A stretch of DNA of 64,000 bases from Polytrichum commune (GCA_950295325.1 OX485803.1:6820001-6884000), one strand, 5' to 3'; positions 11,150-23,141 are shown, counted from the stretch's first letter. Program-made: numbers and translations. Notes: a model not told the origin generated them from the letters alone.

Positions 11150-12454
11150 CTACTCATGCCTATCATTCACGGCTAACAACGCCTCCGCACCCAAACGGAC
11201 CTCCTCCGGGCATGACAGAGACGTCGGCAAGACATCATGGCGAAGCAACACGGCTTTAGCCATATGAGGAATCTTGTATCGATTTCCTCCGCCACACTTC
11301 ATGCATTCTATCATACAACCTTGCCATGTCAGAAAAATGTTCGTGAGCTTTTGCCAATGCAGATCCTGGAAAGCGCTGATGGTAGCTAAAATCAAGTCGT
11401 TAGTCCCCTTTTGATGAACCTGGTGCTGCAACGATTGAATTGCCCTGAAGAATCCGAGGTCAAGGACATTCATGTCCGGGCTGTTAGGAGGCTGCGACAC
11501 CAATTCAATAACTCGTCCGTCTTTAGAGAGTTCCGCTTCTACAGACGGGTCATCGCTAGAAACATGAGGACGGGCGTTGTCTTGCTGGATTTTGATGGTG
11601 TTTGTGCGTTTGCCATGCCAACCTCGCGGAAACCTCTCCCTCGCTGCCGGTAGCACATTGTTGATCAACATTTTGCGGATCTCCTCCTTGTTGATAGACT
11701 CAATACATTTTGTCACCATTGTACCACGCTGACGATTTTTACTACTGCGTTTAGCTGGTTCTTGATAGACAAACGGCCACACACCAAGCTTGCCGTCAAA
11801 GAACTGATTCTTGACGGTGTCGTGACGAGGTGCTGCGACTGCACACATGAACATCACCTTAGTAATGAACCGTTTGCTTTTTGCCGTTCGGTGCGGAGGT
11901 TCTTCGCCAAGGGCCAGCAAGAAACAGGCAGTTTGCTCCGTTATATAGAACCACTTCTCGTCAATGTGGACCTGATCCATCATGTCCTGGAATTCGTCTT
12001 GATTGTCTGGGTTCAACATCTTTAAACAAAATCGGAGACGCTCAATTTGGTTTTCATCTGTCAGGAACGGCTTGATTGCATTGGAGTGTCTCTTAATCCG
12101 GCCATCCTTGATGGCGCGATGGATAGTTGACGCAGACAGACCCATACCTGCAGCGAGCGCTCGAACGTTTTTTCGGTTCACCAAAGGAATCGATTTGATG
12201 AGGTCGGAGTCGATTTCCTTCTTCTTGCGACCCGAGCGGCCACGTTTACGGCCCATCACATCTATGCAAACGCTACCGTCAGCTTTGGATTCCATTGCGC
12301 GCTTCCAAATGCACGAGACGGTTGCACACGTGACGCCGAACATGCTCGCAGCGTTCGATAAGGCGCCTCGCTTGAGCTTCATCTCTTGTTGGTCGCCTTT
12401 GACTCGAGTCAGCAGGTATTCCACCAACGCACGCCGACTGTCTGCCGTCAGGCT
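11150..12454 (-). CDS. Mariner-like transposase, DD39D, with disrupted start
   Basis: This is a cut-and-paste transposase that would bind the element's TIRs and insert at TA. The 425-residue frame counted from a TTG at 12427 shows an N-terminal DNA-binding part with a helix-turn-helix (LSASTIHRAIKDG, about residues 97-109), a basic GRKRGRSGRKKK stretch (59-70), and the catalytic triad: D156 in HIDEKWFY, D283 in QQDNARPH and D323 in VLDLGFF. The 39-residue spacing between the second and third Asp is the plant signature. The C-terminus appears complete. There is no in-frame ATG: a TGA at 12455-12457 closes the frame upstream. An ATG at 12458 lies in another frame, and one base separates it from the conserved LT..RRALVEYLL start. 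A one-base indel or a missed short intron is likely, so activity is doubtful although the catalytic core is intact. Confidence 0.92.
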   Translation of the reverse strand, partial: SLTADSRRALVEYLLTRVKGDQQEMKLKRGALSNAASMFGVTCATVSCIWKRAMESKADGSVCIDVMGRKRGRSGRKKKEIDSDLIKSIPLVNRKNVRALAAGMGLSASTIHRAIKDGRIKRHSNAIKPFLTDENQIERLRFCLKMLNPDNQDEFQDMMDQVHIDEKWFYITEQTACFLLALGEEPPHRTAKSKRFITKVMFMCAVAAPRHDTVKNQFFDGKLGVWPFVYQEPAKRSSKNRQRGTMVTKCIESINKEEIRKMLINNVLPAARERFPRGWHGKRTNTIKIQQDNARPHVSSDDPSVEAELSKDGRVIELVSQPPNSPDMNVLDLGFFRAIQSLQHQVHQKGTNDLILATISAFQDLHWQKLTNIFLTWQGCMIECMKCGGGNRYKIPHMAKAVLLRHDVLPTSLSCPEEVRLGAEALLAVNDRHE

Positions 12455-12827
12455 TCATCTTCCGATTGAAGGGAGATTCGATCTCCGGATGCACACGAAT
12501 GGCACTGCTTCCAGCATCATCGAGACGATTCATGTGGACTGCTCTGTCAACAACAATTTCCTCATGAACATGTGACATTGGCACACAAGATAACCTCCAG
12601 GCAAAACGATTCACACACACTCAATGTCCCGATCACGAGCTGCAACTCTATCGATCTTCTCACGATCTGCCAAGGTACTCACTCATTCACTCTCATTTCC
12701 AACCGTTGAAGCTAGCAAGCCTTAACTATGGCACTCCACCTGATCACAACATTGTAATTCAAGGTGATGTATCAAGCTTTGTATATCAGCGACGAACGGT
12801 CCACTTGCTCAATCAGATCGACACAGA

Positions 12828-12980
12828 GCTCCCAATTTTGTTTTCCGGCAGCTCCCAATTTTGCTTTTCGGCAGCTCCCATTTTACTTTTCGGCAGCTCC
12901 CAATTTTACTTTTCGGCAGCTCCCAATCTTACTTTTCGGCAGCTCCCAATCTTACTTTTCGGCAGCTCCCAATTTTGGTT
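12828..12980. repeat. 23-bp tandem repeat, about 7 units, inside the mariner element
   Basis: Units begin GCTCCCAATTTTACTTTTCGG with small variants, at 12828, 12851, 12874, 12896, 12919, 12942 and 12965. All spacings are 23 bp except one of 22. The array lies in the transposase 5' leader region, between the gene start and the right TIR. Elsewhere in 13068-14271 I see no gene. Confidence 0.95.
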
Positions 12981-14271
12981 TAAAATCGCATTGTGGTTCA
13001 AAGCCGGTCACTGTTCTTAATCCCGAACCGAAATAGAAACCACGGTTTTATTTTGAAACAGAGGGAGTATATTTTATTAGTCTCTTGAAACCAAAAATAC
13101 CAAACATATATGTAGGAATTTTGCAACAGTAGAGTCTCTACCAAGTTCATGCAAAAACAAAACACATAACATGCCAATAAAGAATCCAACCCAATAGAAT
13201 GGAAGTGACTTCCAAAACTTGGGTGAAATTTAGATTCAAATGCCTCATTTTTTATTTTGAAGCGTTGTAGATTATAAAATAATCTTTGAAAGAGCATTCT
13301 TCTTCAAAAGGATACTCTTTGTACTAGTACAAATCGCAAGTTTGCACTTGAAGCATGTGCTTAGGAAATACTCCACTTTCGTCATATTAGTTGCAAGACA
13401 TGATTTGACCTTCTTAGATGACTTAACCTTGACCAATGTCATCAAAGTCTTGAAGCATGGAGACTTTACATGTTTCCTCGTTAGAGTACCTACCCATATT
13501 TTCATGTTATAAAAACTACACTTTATGCAAGACCAAACTTTTGATTTTCTTTGGGGCTTAATGTAAGGGCTTTGGAAGTCCCTCGTCATAATATCCGTCA
13601 CTCCGCCAAATCATTGTTGCAACTTTAACGACAATTATATTCTATAAATAATTGAGAAAAAAGAATAGTATAGCTCTCCATTTTATTGAATTTTTAACAC
13701 TTCATTTGTCTTTTATAATGTCCAAAGTATGTATCATATTCACAAGACTATGTAGGTGTTTGTTGAGAATTGATTGTTGGATAGTTTAAACGAAATCGAT
13801 GTTGATTTTGTATTCAAGTATAACACAATCTCATCTAGGCCAAAGAATGTAGGCTAAGGGAAAATTCTCTTATTATGAAAATTTTGAGGACTATGTCTTC
13901 AATAATATATTTTCATAGCTCAGTTGCACATAGACGGTAAATACATGTTGAATTGTATCCGCTAATAAAAGTTATGCAGAAAAAAATTGTATCACATTGA
14001 AGTCTTTATGAATGAGATATGAACAAAAATGGAACATTTTTTCATAAATACAAAAAGTTGTGGAGGAGGCTCAAAGACCAAAGATGGATTTCCTAGTTTT
14101 TATGTTTTTGCATAAAGAGCGATGCAAAATCATCTCCTGTGCAAAGAAAGGTTGAGGTAAGATTCCGAAAAGATGGGATTTGTATTGCCATCCAAAGAGG
14201 GTTGACAATTGCATGATAAATAAATCCTTGGGCCCAAATAAAATTTCGAGACTTATGAATTATGATTCTTA

Positions 14272-14799
14272 GGGCGGGTTTAGACTTGGAGTCAAGGCTC
14301 AAAAATGGGTTGGGGTGAAAGAAATCCACTCCTCTCATTGGTAGAGAGGTTGGGACTCGCTTCTTCAAGTTTACACCATGAGTTGGGGCCAATTAACAAA
14401 TAAATTATTTTATTCATCATGACAATGGCCTCAAGCCTTGGAAAAGAGAGCTCCCAACCTTGTGGACTCTTTCCCTCTAGTTGAGGCTATTGTCAGAGCT
14501 TTTATTTGCTTGTAGTAGTTTATTCTTTGAGCATTGAATAGGAGGGGAGAAATTCTAAATATATTATACTTTAATCATTATCTATAGAATAGTTCATGAG
14601 TACGTTGGAACCTCTCATAACCATCTCATAATTGCAGCCTCCAAATGGCCCCAACCCCACCTAAATAGGTTTACACATGAAAGCAATGAATGGAGTTAGG
14701 TTACTTTCTTATTAATGGCCTTGGGGGCCGATTTGCATGCCACATGGGACATATTGGCCTTCGTTCCCAATGGCCTTGACCCCAAGTCTAAACAGGCCC
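14272..14799. mobile_element. PIF/Harbinger-type MITE, TTA target (L)
   Basis: The ends GGGCGGGTTTAGACTTGG and, reversed on the right, GGGCCTGTTTAGACTTGG continue as matching inverted repeats for about 27 bp. TTA flanks both sides (14269-14271 and 14800-14802). Three-base TTA/TAA duplications and GGGC-type ends are diagnostic of PIF/Harbinger (Tourist). The 528-bp interior is non-coding. Confidence 0.88.
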
Positions 14800-15699
14800 T
14801 TAAACCCAAACCCTCGCAAGAGCTGCCTATGAGCTAGAAGCTCCACCAAGTTGTCGTGATATGCCAAAAATGCACTTCTCATCCTTCAATTGATATTGAT
14901 AATATCCTCATTCTTCTTGCATGATGACCTACTTCCGAACTTTGATTCTTTCAATCAAACCCTCACAATGACTACCTAGTAGCTAACCAACAGTTGACAT
15001 AAACAAAGCTCTATAATTGAGTGCAACACCATTCCAAAACAATAAGCCTCATTCTACATTAAGTGTTGTTAATACCCTCATTTTTTTTGCATGATGATTT
15101 GCTTAAATTCCAATTCCTCAATCCAAACCCTCACAACAACTACCTATGAGCTCCTGCTAGGTAGGGAGATTATATGTGTCCCATGTATGGGAATCATCAA
15201 TTTCAACATTTCTCCATAATGTCACACACTACACTAAATTCTTTACAATCACGCTTCTATGTTAACACTGCAAACCTCCTTAAAAGCACATACACGTTGG
15301 TTGCCACATGTGTGATGTTAGAGAGGTTAGAGTGTATAGCTTGATTTATTTATTTATTTATTTTAATAAGAATCACGATGTAGGCAACTTGTTGCTCACA
15401 AGAGTTAATATCAAGGAAATGTAATTGAGCACGTGATAGACATCATCAATTGCATGTTGAGTTTACATGTGAACTTCGTATGTTGCATGGGGGGTACATT
15501 ATTCATAACGTGAGAACATATAAGGGTATTATTTGAGGCATTAGCATACATGATATCCTAAGGGTGAACTCTTCGTGTGACTTACGAACTAACATGAATG
15601 TAGAAAGGGGTATTATTTGAGGCATTAGCATACATAATATCTCGGGGTGGAGTCTTCATAAGAAAGAAAAAGAAAAGAACGCCAATGTGAACAATGAAT

Positions 15700-15925
15700 A
15701 GGGAGAACTAACTGCTAGTTACGTATGAACTGGTTGAGTTTGAGAATTGATTGGTTGAGGTTCAAGACTTTAGGAAAATTACAAATCTTTTAAGAGGATT
15801 CTATAAAATATACATCAATTTAATATTTTAAAAAAATCAAAAGATGTCAACATGCAACTATTTGGACTTGGAAAACTAGGATCTCAACCAATTACGCAAA
15901 ATCCTCCCCAGACATTGAATGTGAA
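15700..15925. repeat. Diverged copy of the repeat found at 27891-28115
   Basis: The segment shares an ordered series of words with 27891-28115, including TAGTTAC, AACTGGTTGA, TTTAAGAGGA, AGATGTCAACATG and AGGATCT. It lacks clear ends. A shorter fragment with AAAAGATGTCAACATGTAA lies near 48200. The surrounding 14800-15990 has no gene I can support. Confidence 0.6.
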
Positions 15926-16039
15926 GTTGGTTTGTTGGAAATTCATTATTTCTTCGTGAGGAAAAATAAAAGGAAAATGGTGAACTGCATATTTTTCAAT
16001 AGGTGGACTCATGTTGAGGATCTTTAGGGTTTAGGGTTT

Positions 16040-16640
16040 AGAGTTATCGTGGTTTTTTTGGATGAGTCAAAATTCAATTTTTATGTTGCTTAGATGCGTA
16101 ACAATATTGTTGGAGGAATGGAGAGTGTCTTTTGGACTGACATGTGCAACCTATTGTCAAAAAAAAAAAAATTTTGGGGGGGGGGAGTATTATGGTTTGG
16201 GGATGCATGAGTTGGGAGGGAGTTGGCAACCTTTGCCTTCCAAAAGGGAAGTTCGATAAATATGTTTATCATGAAGTTTTGGAGATAGAGCTTATAAATA
16301 CTATATACATGCATGATTAGGAGAGGAGAATGTCATTTTCCAACATGACAATGACCCCAACATCCTTCTAAATATGTCACAGATTGGTTGCTAGCATAGA
16401 AATTTAAACTTGTATGGCATCTGGCCTATAGAACACCTTTTAAATGATGTAAACCATCATTTGAGAATGTCTGTGAAGAAACCCACTAACAAAAAGGATT
16501 TGTAGGAGAAACTACATGAAATTTGGTATGGCATTGAGGTTGATATTGTGAGGAAGTTGATCATGTCTATGCTTGAAAGATTTATAAAGCAAAAGGTGGC
16601 TATACACAGTGGTAGTGATTATAAGGGCTTTGTGGTTGTG
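16040..16640 (+). pseudogene. Tc1-type (DD34E) transposase pseudogene
   Basis: Plus-strand fragments in order are VVFLDESKFN (first catalytic Asp region), then FGGG after a homopolymer followed, in a shifted frame, by SIMVWGCMSWEGVGNL, then NVIFQHDND (second Asp), WPIEHLLNDVNHHLRM (third acidic residue, Glu), and finally EKLHEIWYGIE.DIVRKLIMSM. These are the hallmark blocks of Tc1-family transposases and differ from the plant DD39D motifs (DEKWF, QQDNARPH). Between the second Asp and the Glu only about 26 residues remain instead of 34, with an internal stop, so part of the core is deleted. At least two frameshifts, one at a G-run near 16175, and several stops make it dead. I could not locate its TIRs. 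Confidence 0.8.
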
Positions 16641-17201
16641 CCTGCTAGCTATCAAATTGATTTTGAAGCTCAAGGTTCTATTTCCATAGTAAATAAAGGA
16701 CAACTTCACTTTTGCATAAAGAATCGTACACTCATATCATGTGTTTCATTTTTGGTCAATTTTTTTATTGACATTCTTGGTTATGAATGTTGTGCTACAA
16801 GTTTGGTGCAACTATGTGATCTTATGTTAAATTCTTATAATTTTATGATAACTTCCGTAGGATTACTAGTTCATTTTGTAGAACAAGGCCCCATGTCCAA
16901 AGACTTTTGCTAACCATTATAATTGATTGCATTTTTCACCCTAATGAAGATTGATGGAGGTATGACTCCAAAGACTACAGACAAATTATGATATTCAATG
17001 TCACTTAGTACTTGAAACCAAATTGTAACACTATAACATAATAACATACATTTTTCATTTTACCAAAAGAATAAAAAAGAAAAAATAGATCGCTTAAACA
17101 TTACAAAACATAGAGACCTTACTTGTTACAACCTCACATTATATGTACAAAAAATAGCACCGCGTACTAACTTCTACATACTACACGAAATAGTGTACTT
17201 A

Positions 17202-17718
17202 GGGTATCGCCAGTGGATCTAGGTAAAGCTCACTGCAAACCAAAACCTATCTTTTGACTGACCTAAAATTAGAAACTGAAATTACCATCATTAGAAGCAC
17301 ACCTAAATAAACGTGAGATATTTCTCAAGAAAAAAGAATTGTAAAAATTTGACGTAGGTGAAATCCCTCATTGAAAACACCACATTTTCAAAATTTAGAG
17401 GGAGTGCACCAAATCTTGCTTAAAAATGGAAAGATCCTCCAACACTCCCTCCAAATTTCAGAAATTTGGAGGGAGTGTTGGAGGATCTTTCCATTTTTAA
17501 GCAAGATTTGGTGCACTCCCTCTACATTTTGAAAATGTGGTGTTTTCAATGAGGGATTTCACCTACGTCAAATTTTTACAATTCTTTTTTCTTGAGAAAT
17601 ATCTCACGTTTATTTAGGTGTGCTTCTAATGATGGTAATTTCAGTTTCTAATTTTAGGTCAGTCAAAAGATAGGTTTTGGTTTGCAGTGAGCTTTACCTA
17701 GATCCACTGGCGATGCCC
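17202..17718. mobile_element. Palindromic PIF/Harbinger-type MITE, TTA target (J)
   Basis: The whole 517-bp element is one inverted repeat. It begins GGGTATCGCCAGTGG and ends with the complement of GGGCATCGCCAGTGG, and pairs base by base to a centre at about 17460 (AAATTTCAGAAATTT) with almost no loop. TTA flanks both ends (17199-17201 and 17719-17721). Only scattered mismatches separate the arms, suggesting recent origin or ongoing conversion. A transcript would form a hairpin of about 255 bp, a potential source of small RNAs. Confidence 0.95.
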
Positions 17719-18068
17719 TTAGTGTCCCTTACTATTTGAATTACGCAACGCTACATCTATTCATTGTATATATTTTACTAAAAAATATCAAATAGTCTTT
17801 TGGACATTATAGAACATTAACAAGAAAACGGTAGAACCGTGAGGCTCTGTCCTTTACTATGAAAGACTATAATTGTAGATGTCCACTTTGCTCATGCCAA
17901 TCCATGGCTATTCACTATACAAAACCTTCCTTGGATTTTGTGCACCTTCTTCTCAAATGCAGGTCAAGGATTGAAGCTACTCATTTATCACCCGAAATTT
18001 TTAAAATGAATAATCAAGAATTGCTTAAATAACTATAGTTAACTAGATTTCTTTCAATGCATTCAACC

Positions 18069-18093
18069 CTCTCTCTCTCTCTCTCTCTCTCTC
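18069..18093. repeat. CT dinucleotide microsatellite
   Basis: An uninterrupted CT run of about 12 units. Confidence 0.9.
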
Positions 18094-18289
18094 ATCCACA
18101 TTAAATAAAGTGGACCAAAAATAACAAGAACAAGTAACGTTCAAGTGTGAACGCAAAGTGGTTAGGAAATTTGCTCTTGAAACGAAGAAGTTGATGCATA
18201 GTCTCTGTCTCTGTCCTACAGACAGAGCCAACAAACTTTACTTGATAGAAAATGACTATCAACAGGAAAAATAGGAAGTGACACTAAAT

Positions 18290-18550
18290 ACCATGACACA
18301 GGTGTAGCCCTGGGCACTGCCCCAGACTTTCTGCACACGCGTTGGATTCCGGAAGCTTCAGCTCCTCGCTCCTTTTCTTTTCGTGGAAGTTCGCTCGTCT
18401 TTCGGCACAGACGCTCCGGATTCTCTGACCGGGGCATCGTACGGCGCGAGGAGATGGACGTGGAAAATATCTTTCCCAGCCTAAAGGGGCAGTGCTGGCC
18501 TTCCCATAGGTTGACACACACACCGAGATATTCAGTGCGACTCAAGTGAG
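18290..18550. other. GC-rich island of unknown origin
   Basis: This stretch is far richer in G+C than its AT-rich surroundings (for example CCGGGGCATCGTACGGCGCG), with sharp borders. Both strands have short open frames, but none resembles a protein I know. The base composition and the phrases around CGTGGAAGTTCGCTCG recall plant organellar DNA, so an organelle-derived insertion is possible; this is a guess. Confidence 0.35.
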
Positions 18551-18816
18551 TCATATGCGGGCTTTCTACAGTAACCAATAATAGTTTATTTATATAATGG
18601 ATTGAGGCAAGCGGGCCTAATTCGGTTACTTATATCGTAAGGAGGGTTCACACCCTTGTGGTTATGTTTCCTTAACATTGTGGGGTAACTTTGAAGTTGC
18701 CTCACTTCCATAGTTGTGCCCTTGTTAGACTAACAACAAAATGTTAACTTAACACCAACTAGCTAACTTACCTAAGTTAATGCAAAATACAGGCTCAATA
18801 ATAGTGTCGTTAATAA

Positions 18817-19343
18817 GGGGTTGTTTACACCATGGACCTATGAAATCTGTGATTGGCCTTTGAACTCATCTTGAGACCACTTTGGTTTACATCAAGGGAA
18901 ATATGCTAAAGTGACCATGAAGTTCGAGGTCCCCAAAAGACATATTTCAAGGCTTACATTATCCACTGACATGATCCAACGAGTTTTGTGGTGGGAGAGG
19001 CAAAAGAGATGCTCTGATAGAAAAAGGCAAGGGTTCATGGAACACAAATGCTATTATGATTAATTTTTAATGAGATATTTTTGGGGAAGTGATGAAGACA
19101 AGAGAAGACAAGAGAGTGGTTAAACTTGAGTTTTTATTTTTATTTTTTAAAACTACCCTTTTTTAGCATATATTAATTTTTTGGTGCATGGTCATTCCTC
19201 TTGGTCCGCATTTGGTTTACACCTAGTAAAGGACCCAAAGACTTTGTAAATTGATTTTCTAGAAATGAGACCATGGAAGTTGGACCATGGACAAATGCCA
19301 TCTTCCATGGTCCGACTTCATGGTCCACGGTGTAAACCGGCCC
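18817..19343. mobile_element. PIF/Harbinger-type MITE, TAA target (A)
   Basis: The ends GGGGTTGTTTACACCATGG and, reversed on the right, GGGCCGGTTTACACCGTGG are flanked by TAA at 18814-18816 and 19344-19346. The interior repeats TGGTCCGACTTCATGG-like words near the right end. The same family is present at 48490-48971 and 49005-50125. From 19344 to 22565 I see only diffuse repeat remnants (partly related to 34800-34920) and a G-run at 20140. Confidence 0.88.
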
Positions 19344-22300
19344 TAAGTTACCAAGTGCTCTTGAGCCTTGAGGAGGGTTAATGGTATCGTTAGCCTAACT
19401 ATATAATAAATGAGAAGAGATGAGCGAAGATACAGGAGGGTTGAGGATCTGACACATGTCCACATGTAAGTTAACTTACATATGTGATCCATGCTAGGAT
19501 AGACATCACGTTTGGTTGATAAGATAGCTAGAGTCACTCATTGTAAGTAGAGTCGGGGTTAGTTTCCAGGCCGCTCGCCCACTAGAATCTAGTACCTTAT
19601 ATTTCCATAACCAAAATTAGCCACTTGTGTAAACCCTCCCTTAATCTGATACCTATATTTGAGTGGTGTGTAGTGAAGTGTGGATCTAAGAACGGATATC
19701 AAAATGAATGTGTTCAACGACAATTGGACTATAAGCTCAACTTTTGTCACCCCATAAAAGATCAAGGAGCTCAATGTACGGCCATGTACAAAAGTTCTAG
19801 AACTCATATGTTCTAGACTCTTGGGTTATGAACTTTACTTTATATGTTATCTTATGCCATGCATGAAGTACAAAAATAAAGTCACATATGACATTGTTGA
19901 TCGAAATGTCAAACTTGTATTTGAATCCCAAGGACCTTCATGTTCTTGTACATCAACACAATTTATATATCTATCTATCTATATAACATGAAGGTATTTA
20001 ATAGATTTGAAAACTGCACTACAAGAATGAGTTAATGTTCAATAAAGCCAATTTCTGACATAATTTGCTTACAAAAAAATTACATAGCTTATTAAAGGTT
20101 TTTTTGCATAAAGAGGTCCAAGTTTGTCCATTGGTGGGTGGGGGGGGGGGTGGAGCTATGTGATCATTCTATAAGAAGCAAAATCTATAGGTTGATCATG
20201 AATAAGACATCCATAGGAGAACATACAAGGAAAGAGTGGTTGTGTCCTTGATTTGGATGTGCTAATCATCTTGTATTAACCTTAGCTAAAAATATTCATT
20301 TTAGACATATTTACCTTAATGGGCTTTATGTGGTAAAACTCTTTAATTTAATGCCTATATATTTAAGTGATTATATTGCAAGGCTTTTGGTTAAGAACGG
20401 ACATATAAGAAGAGAAGAATGTCAATGCTTATGGCAACGACAAAACATGGTTCCTTTGGGCAACCACTTTCCAATAGCTCGTGCTATTGGGTATGGTGGA
20501 GGGTTTATTGCCTACTTGTTGGTGGGTGGAGCAATTTATATGTGTGGATTGGACACCATAAGACACGTATGCCAATGAGATTGGACTATGTGCTCAAATT
20601 ATGGTTTAACGATTACATGTTTGATAGTTAATACAATTGGGAGGGCATGTGATCACTCGAGGACAAATATAATCTTCTCATTTCCCTCTTATTATGATTT
20701 GTACATCTAAACCCCAATCCTGAGATTGAAAATGACAATCTATGAGATTTGCAAATGCTAACCAAATGATAGTTTTCGAACAAATCCAACATTCATCTTT
20801 TTATGTGTAGGTGGAGGTGTCCACAATAAAACCATATATTCTATGCGCAAAGAGCTTCATTTTTAGAAGCATCTAAGAAGAGTACACTACACGTATGATT
20901 TAGTGTGAACCTCACTATTCATCTATTCAACTCTAATGAACATGGCACACCGATTTTAATACCACAATACATCAGATGTTTAGTGTCCTTTAATAAATCC
21001 ATGTGACGATACCACATCCCCACCACAACAAATTGTCATTACTCACTAATAACAAATGAATACATGCTTGCCACGACTCAAATACACTCTTCTAAGATAT
21101 AACCTTGATATGTAAGGTATGCGGGCGTTATTCGGTTACTTTCCTTGTTCTCCATCGTCTACATAAGAGATTCATGTCTTCAAATTGTGTTGCATTCGCA
21201 AATCCATGATGAAACATCAATTAAAACCAGATGAAAGTTGAACTTCCAATGCTTTAGTTATGCTTATCAAATGTCTATGTTTGTTGAGATCCTGGCAACT
21301 GAATACATAGATCCTCCAAACTACAATCATTATTGAGTGTGGAGTGGTTAACAAAACTCGAAGACGTAGTGCAATCTCTTTTCGCCACGTGCCGTTACGC
21401 TTTTTGTTCGTGATCCTCACCTACCCACACACAAATCGAATGTAGATGTCCAATGATGAAAAGTAACCAAATAACACCCGATATTATCCCCGATGCTCAA
21501 CTAAGGTGGTGACAACACAGACCCCATGTTATTGTCGTCCAAAGCTAGGCTAGGCAAACATGATGAGTCACTGCAAGCTTTGCCACAAGCTTGTGCCACA
21601 TAAACGGAGCCCTTGCCACATAAATGGAGCTCTGCCCAATACACGACAAAAGATCGGTAGGACTTTGGATCCAGCAAAGCCACATACTATGCTCTTGAAT
21701 TATATTGTTGCATGTAGGTGTGTGACATGGCAGGCTGAACCCTAGCTATGAGGGCACTTTTACCTGCACCAGAAAGTGATTCAATCACAGACACTCGTGG
21801 GTTTATTCTTTACATGGGCCCCTCACTACTGTACTATAGAAGGGTATTGAACAAAACAATAACTTTTTATCCGTAGTCAATGTCCTGGTATTCGAGTGGA
21901 AAACATACAACTTATATTCATCTACGACTGTATAATGTTGTTGATAATGGGTGTCCACTGTCCACTATTTGGTTGTTGGTTCATTTAACCATGTGAGCAC
22001 AACAAGGAGGAAGCGCTACTCGCTGATGAATTTGTACCAACATGCGGCTAGTTTCCTATAGTGAGTAGGAAAAATGACTCTTGATTAGATCAGTCATCAT
22101 AACACTTGCCTGCTTGAGAATGAAAGGTGGCCTTTGCATGAGTAGGTTAATCATGGCAAGATTTAGATGCTTGTGATATGAAAAGTTGTTCTATGCACAC
22201 ATCTGAAAAGGAGACATTGTTTTTTTAGAAAGATTTCTCCTTTATACTGTTGAAATCACAAGGTTTACACTTCAGCCACATGGCCATGGAATACTTCCTT

Positions 22301-22566
22301 TTTGTCATGATGTGGACCCCCCCCTCCTTTGCCCCCTTTTGTTTCCTCTTCCTTTTGCTAAATATTTTGACATTCGAGAGATGGAGTGCTAGTGATTCAA
22401 GTTTCGATAGGGGACCAATATGGCTGCTAGAATGACATCTAATATGGTGGCCCAACAAACAAGATCAAGAGATTTGGAAGCAAGTAACTATACATGGAAA
22501 TCGTTGGATTGAGAATGTAAGTTGGCTTTGTCCGAAATTTGCTGACCAACTCTTAATTCTTGATCC

Positions 22567-23141
22567 ATACTGTTCTCCCTTCTCTAGTATGACACGTTTG
22601 CGAAACACAAAGAAGGTTGTAGTATCGAGGTGTCATCTTCTCATTAATAAGAAGACAAATGGCATTAGGTTGTCGTATTATTGAGGAAATACAAAAACAT
22701 AAGTAATATGAGCTCAAAAATATATACAACGAATTTAAGCAATATAGACGGTACGAAATAATAACTTATAACTCCAAACTAATACAAATATTCTCAAGAA
22801 CTTTTCAAGTAGGAGTCCAAAGATCTCTGGTGCTGCAAACCACTCTAACCCTAACCATGTCCATTCTACACTAGTAACCCTAATTATCATATAATTCCCC
22901 AAAATAAGTGAAGTTCTCAAGTAGTTCCCAAGTGAAAATGGATGCATTTTTTATGTACATAACATAGATGAAAGGAATTTTAGCATTAACTACCTTCTTT
23001 AATATGACGAAACAAAGCTTCTAGATGTCGCATTATTGAGTGTCGTGGTCATATAAACGAGGGAGTTTTGAACTGCAAAGTTTGGTCTCGCAAATGTGTC
23101 ATAATATGGGGGGTGTCGTATTAATGAGGTTCGACTGTACA
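22567..23141. mobile_element. pogo-like MITE with diverged left end
   Basis: The right end, reversed, reads TACAGTCGAACCTCATTAAT followed by ACGACACC, the familiar CAGT..AACCTC form of plant pogo/Emigrant-type ends. The left end near 22567 (TACTGTTCTCCCTTCTC, then TAGTATGACAC and TTTGCGAAACA) aligns best in its inner part, against TTATGACACATTTGCGAGACC on the right. Size is about 570 bp, non-coding. The extreme left end is poorly conserved, so that border is approximate. Confidence 0.6.

Larger units (their letters stand above)
11072..13067 (-). mobile_element. Plant mariner-like element (DD39D) with TIRs and TA target
   Basis: The terminal inverted repeats start CTCCCTCTGTTTCA and extend about 34 bp with three mismatches (11072-11105 and 13034-13067). 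TA flanks both ends at 11070-11071 and 13068-13069. These ends match the CTCCCTC-type ends of plant mariner and Stowaway elements. The 1996-bp unit holds one transposase gene on the minus strand and, between it and the right end, a 23-bp tandem repeat. Confidence 0.95.

Noticed and set aside
16024-16045. TTTAGGG-like repeats resembling telomere sequence
   Set aside because: Only two or three units occur next to a dead transposon, too short to call an interstitial telomere.
20140-20160. Long G-runs at several places (20140, 16175, 59130, 580) as functional signals
   Set aside because: Most are homopolymers prone to sequencing error or lie in MITE ends; only the cluster at 10250-10382 has enough spaced runs to be worth noting.
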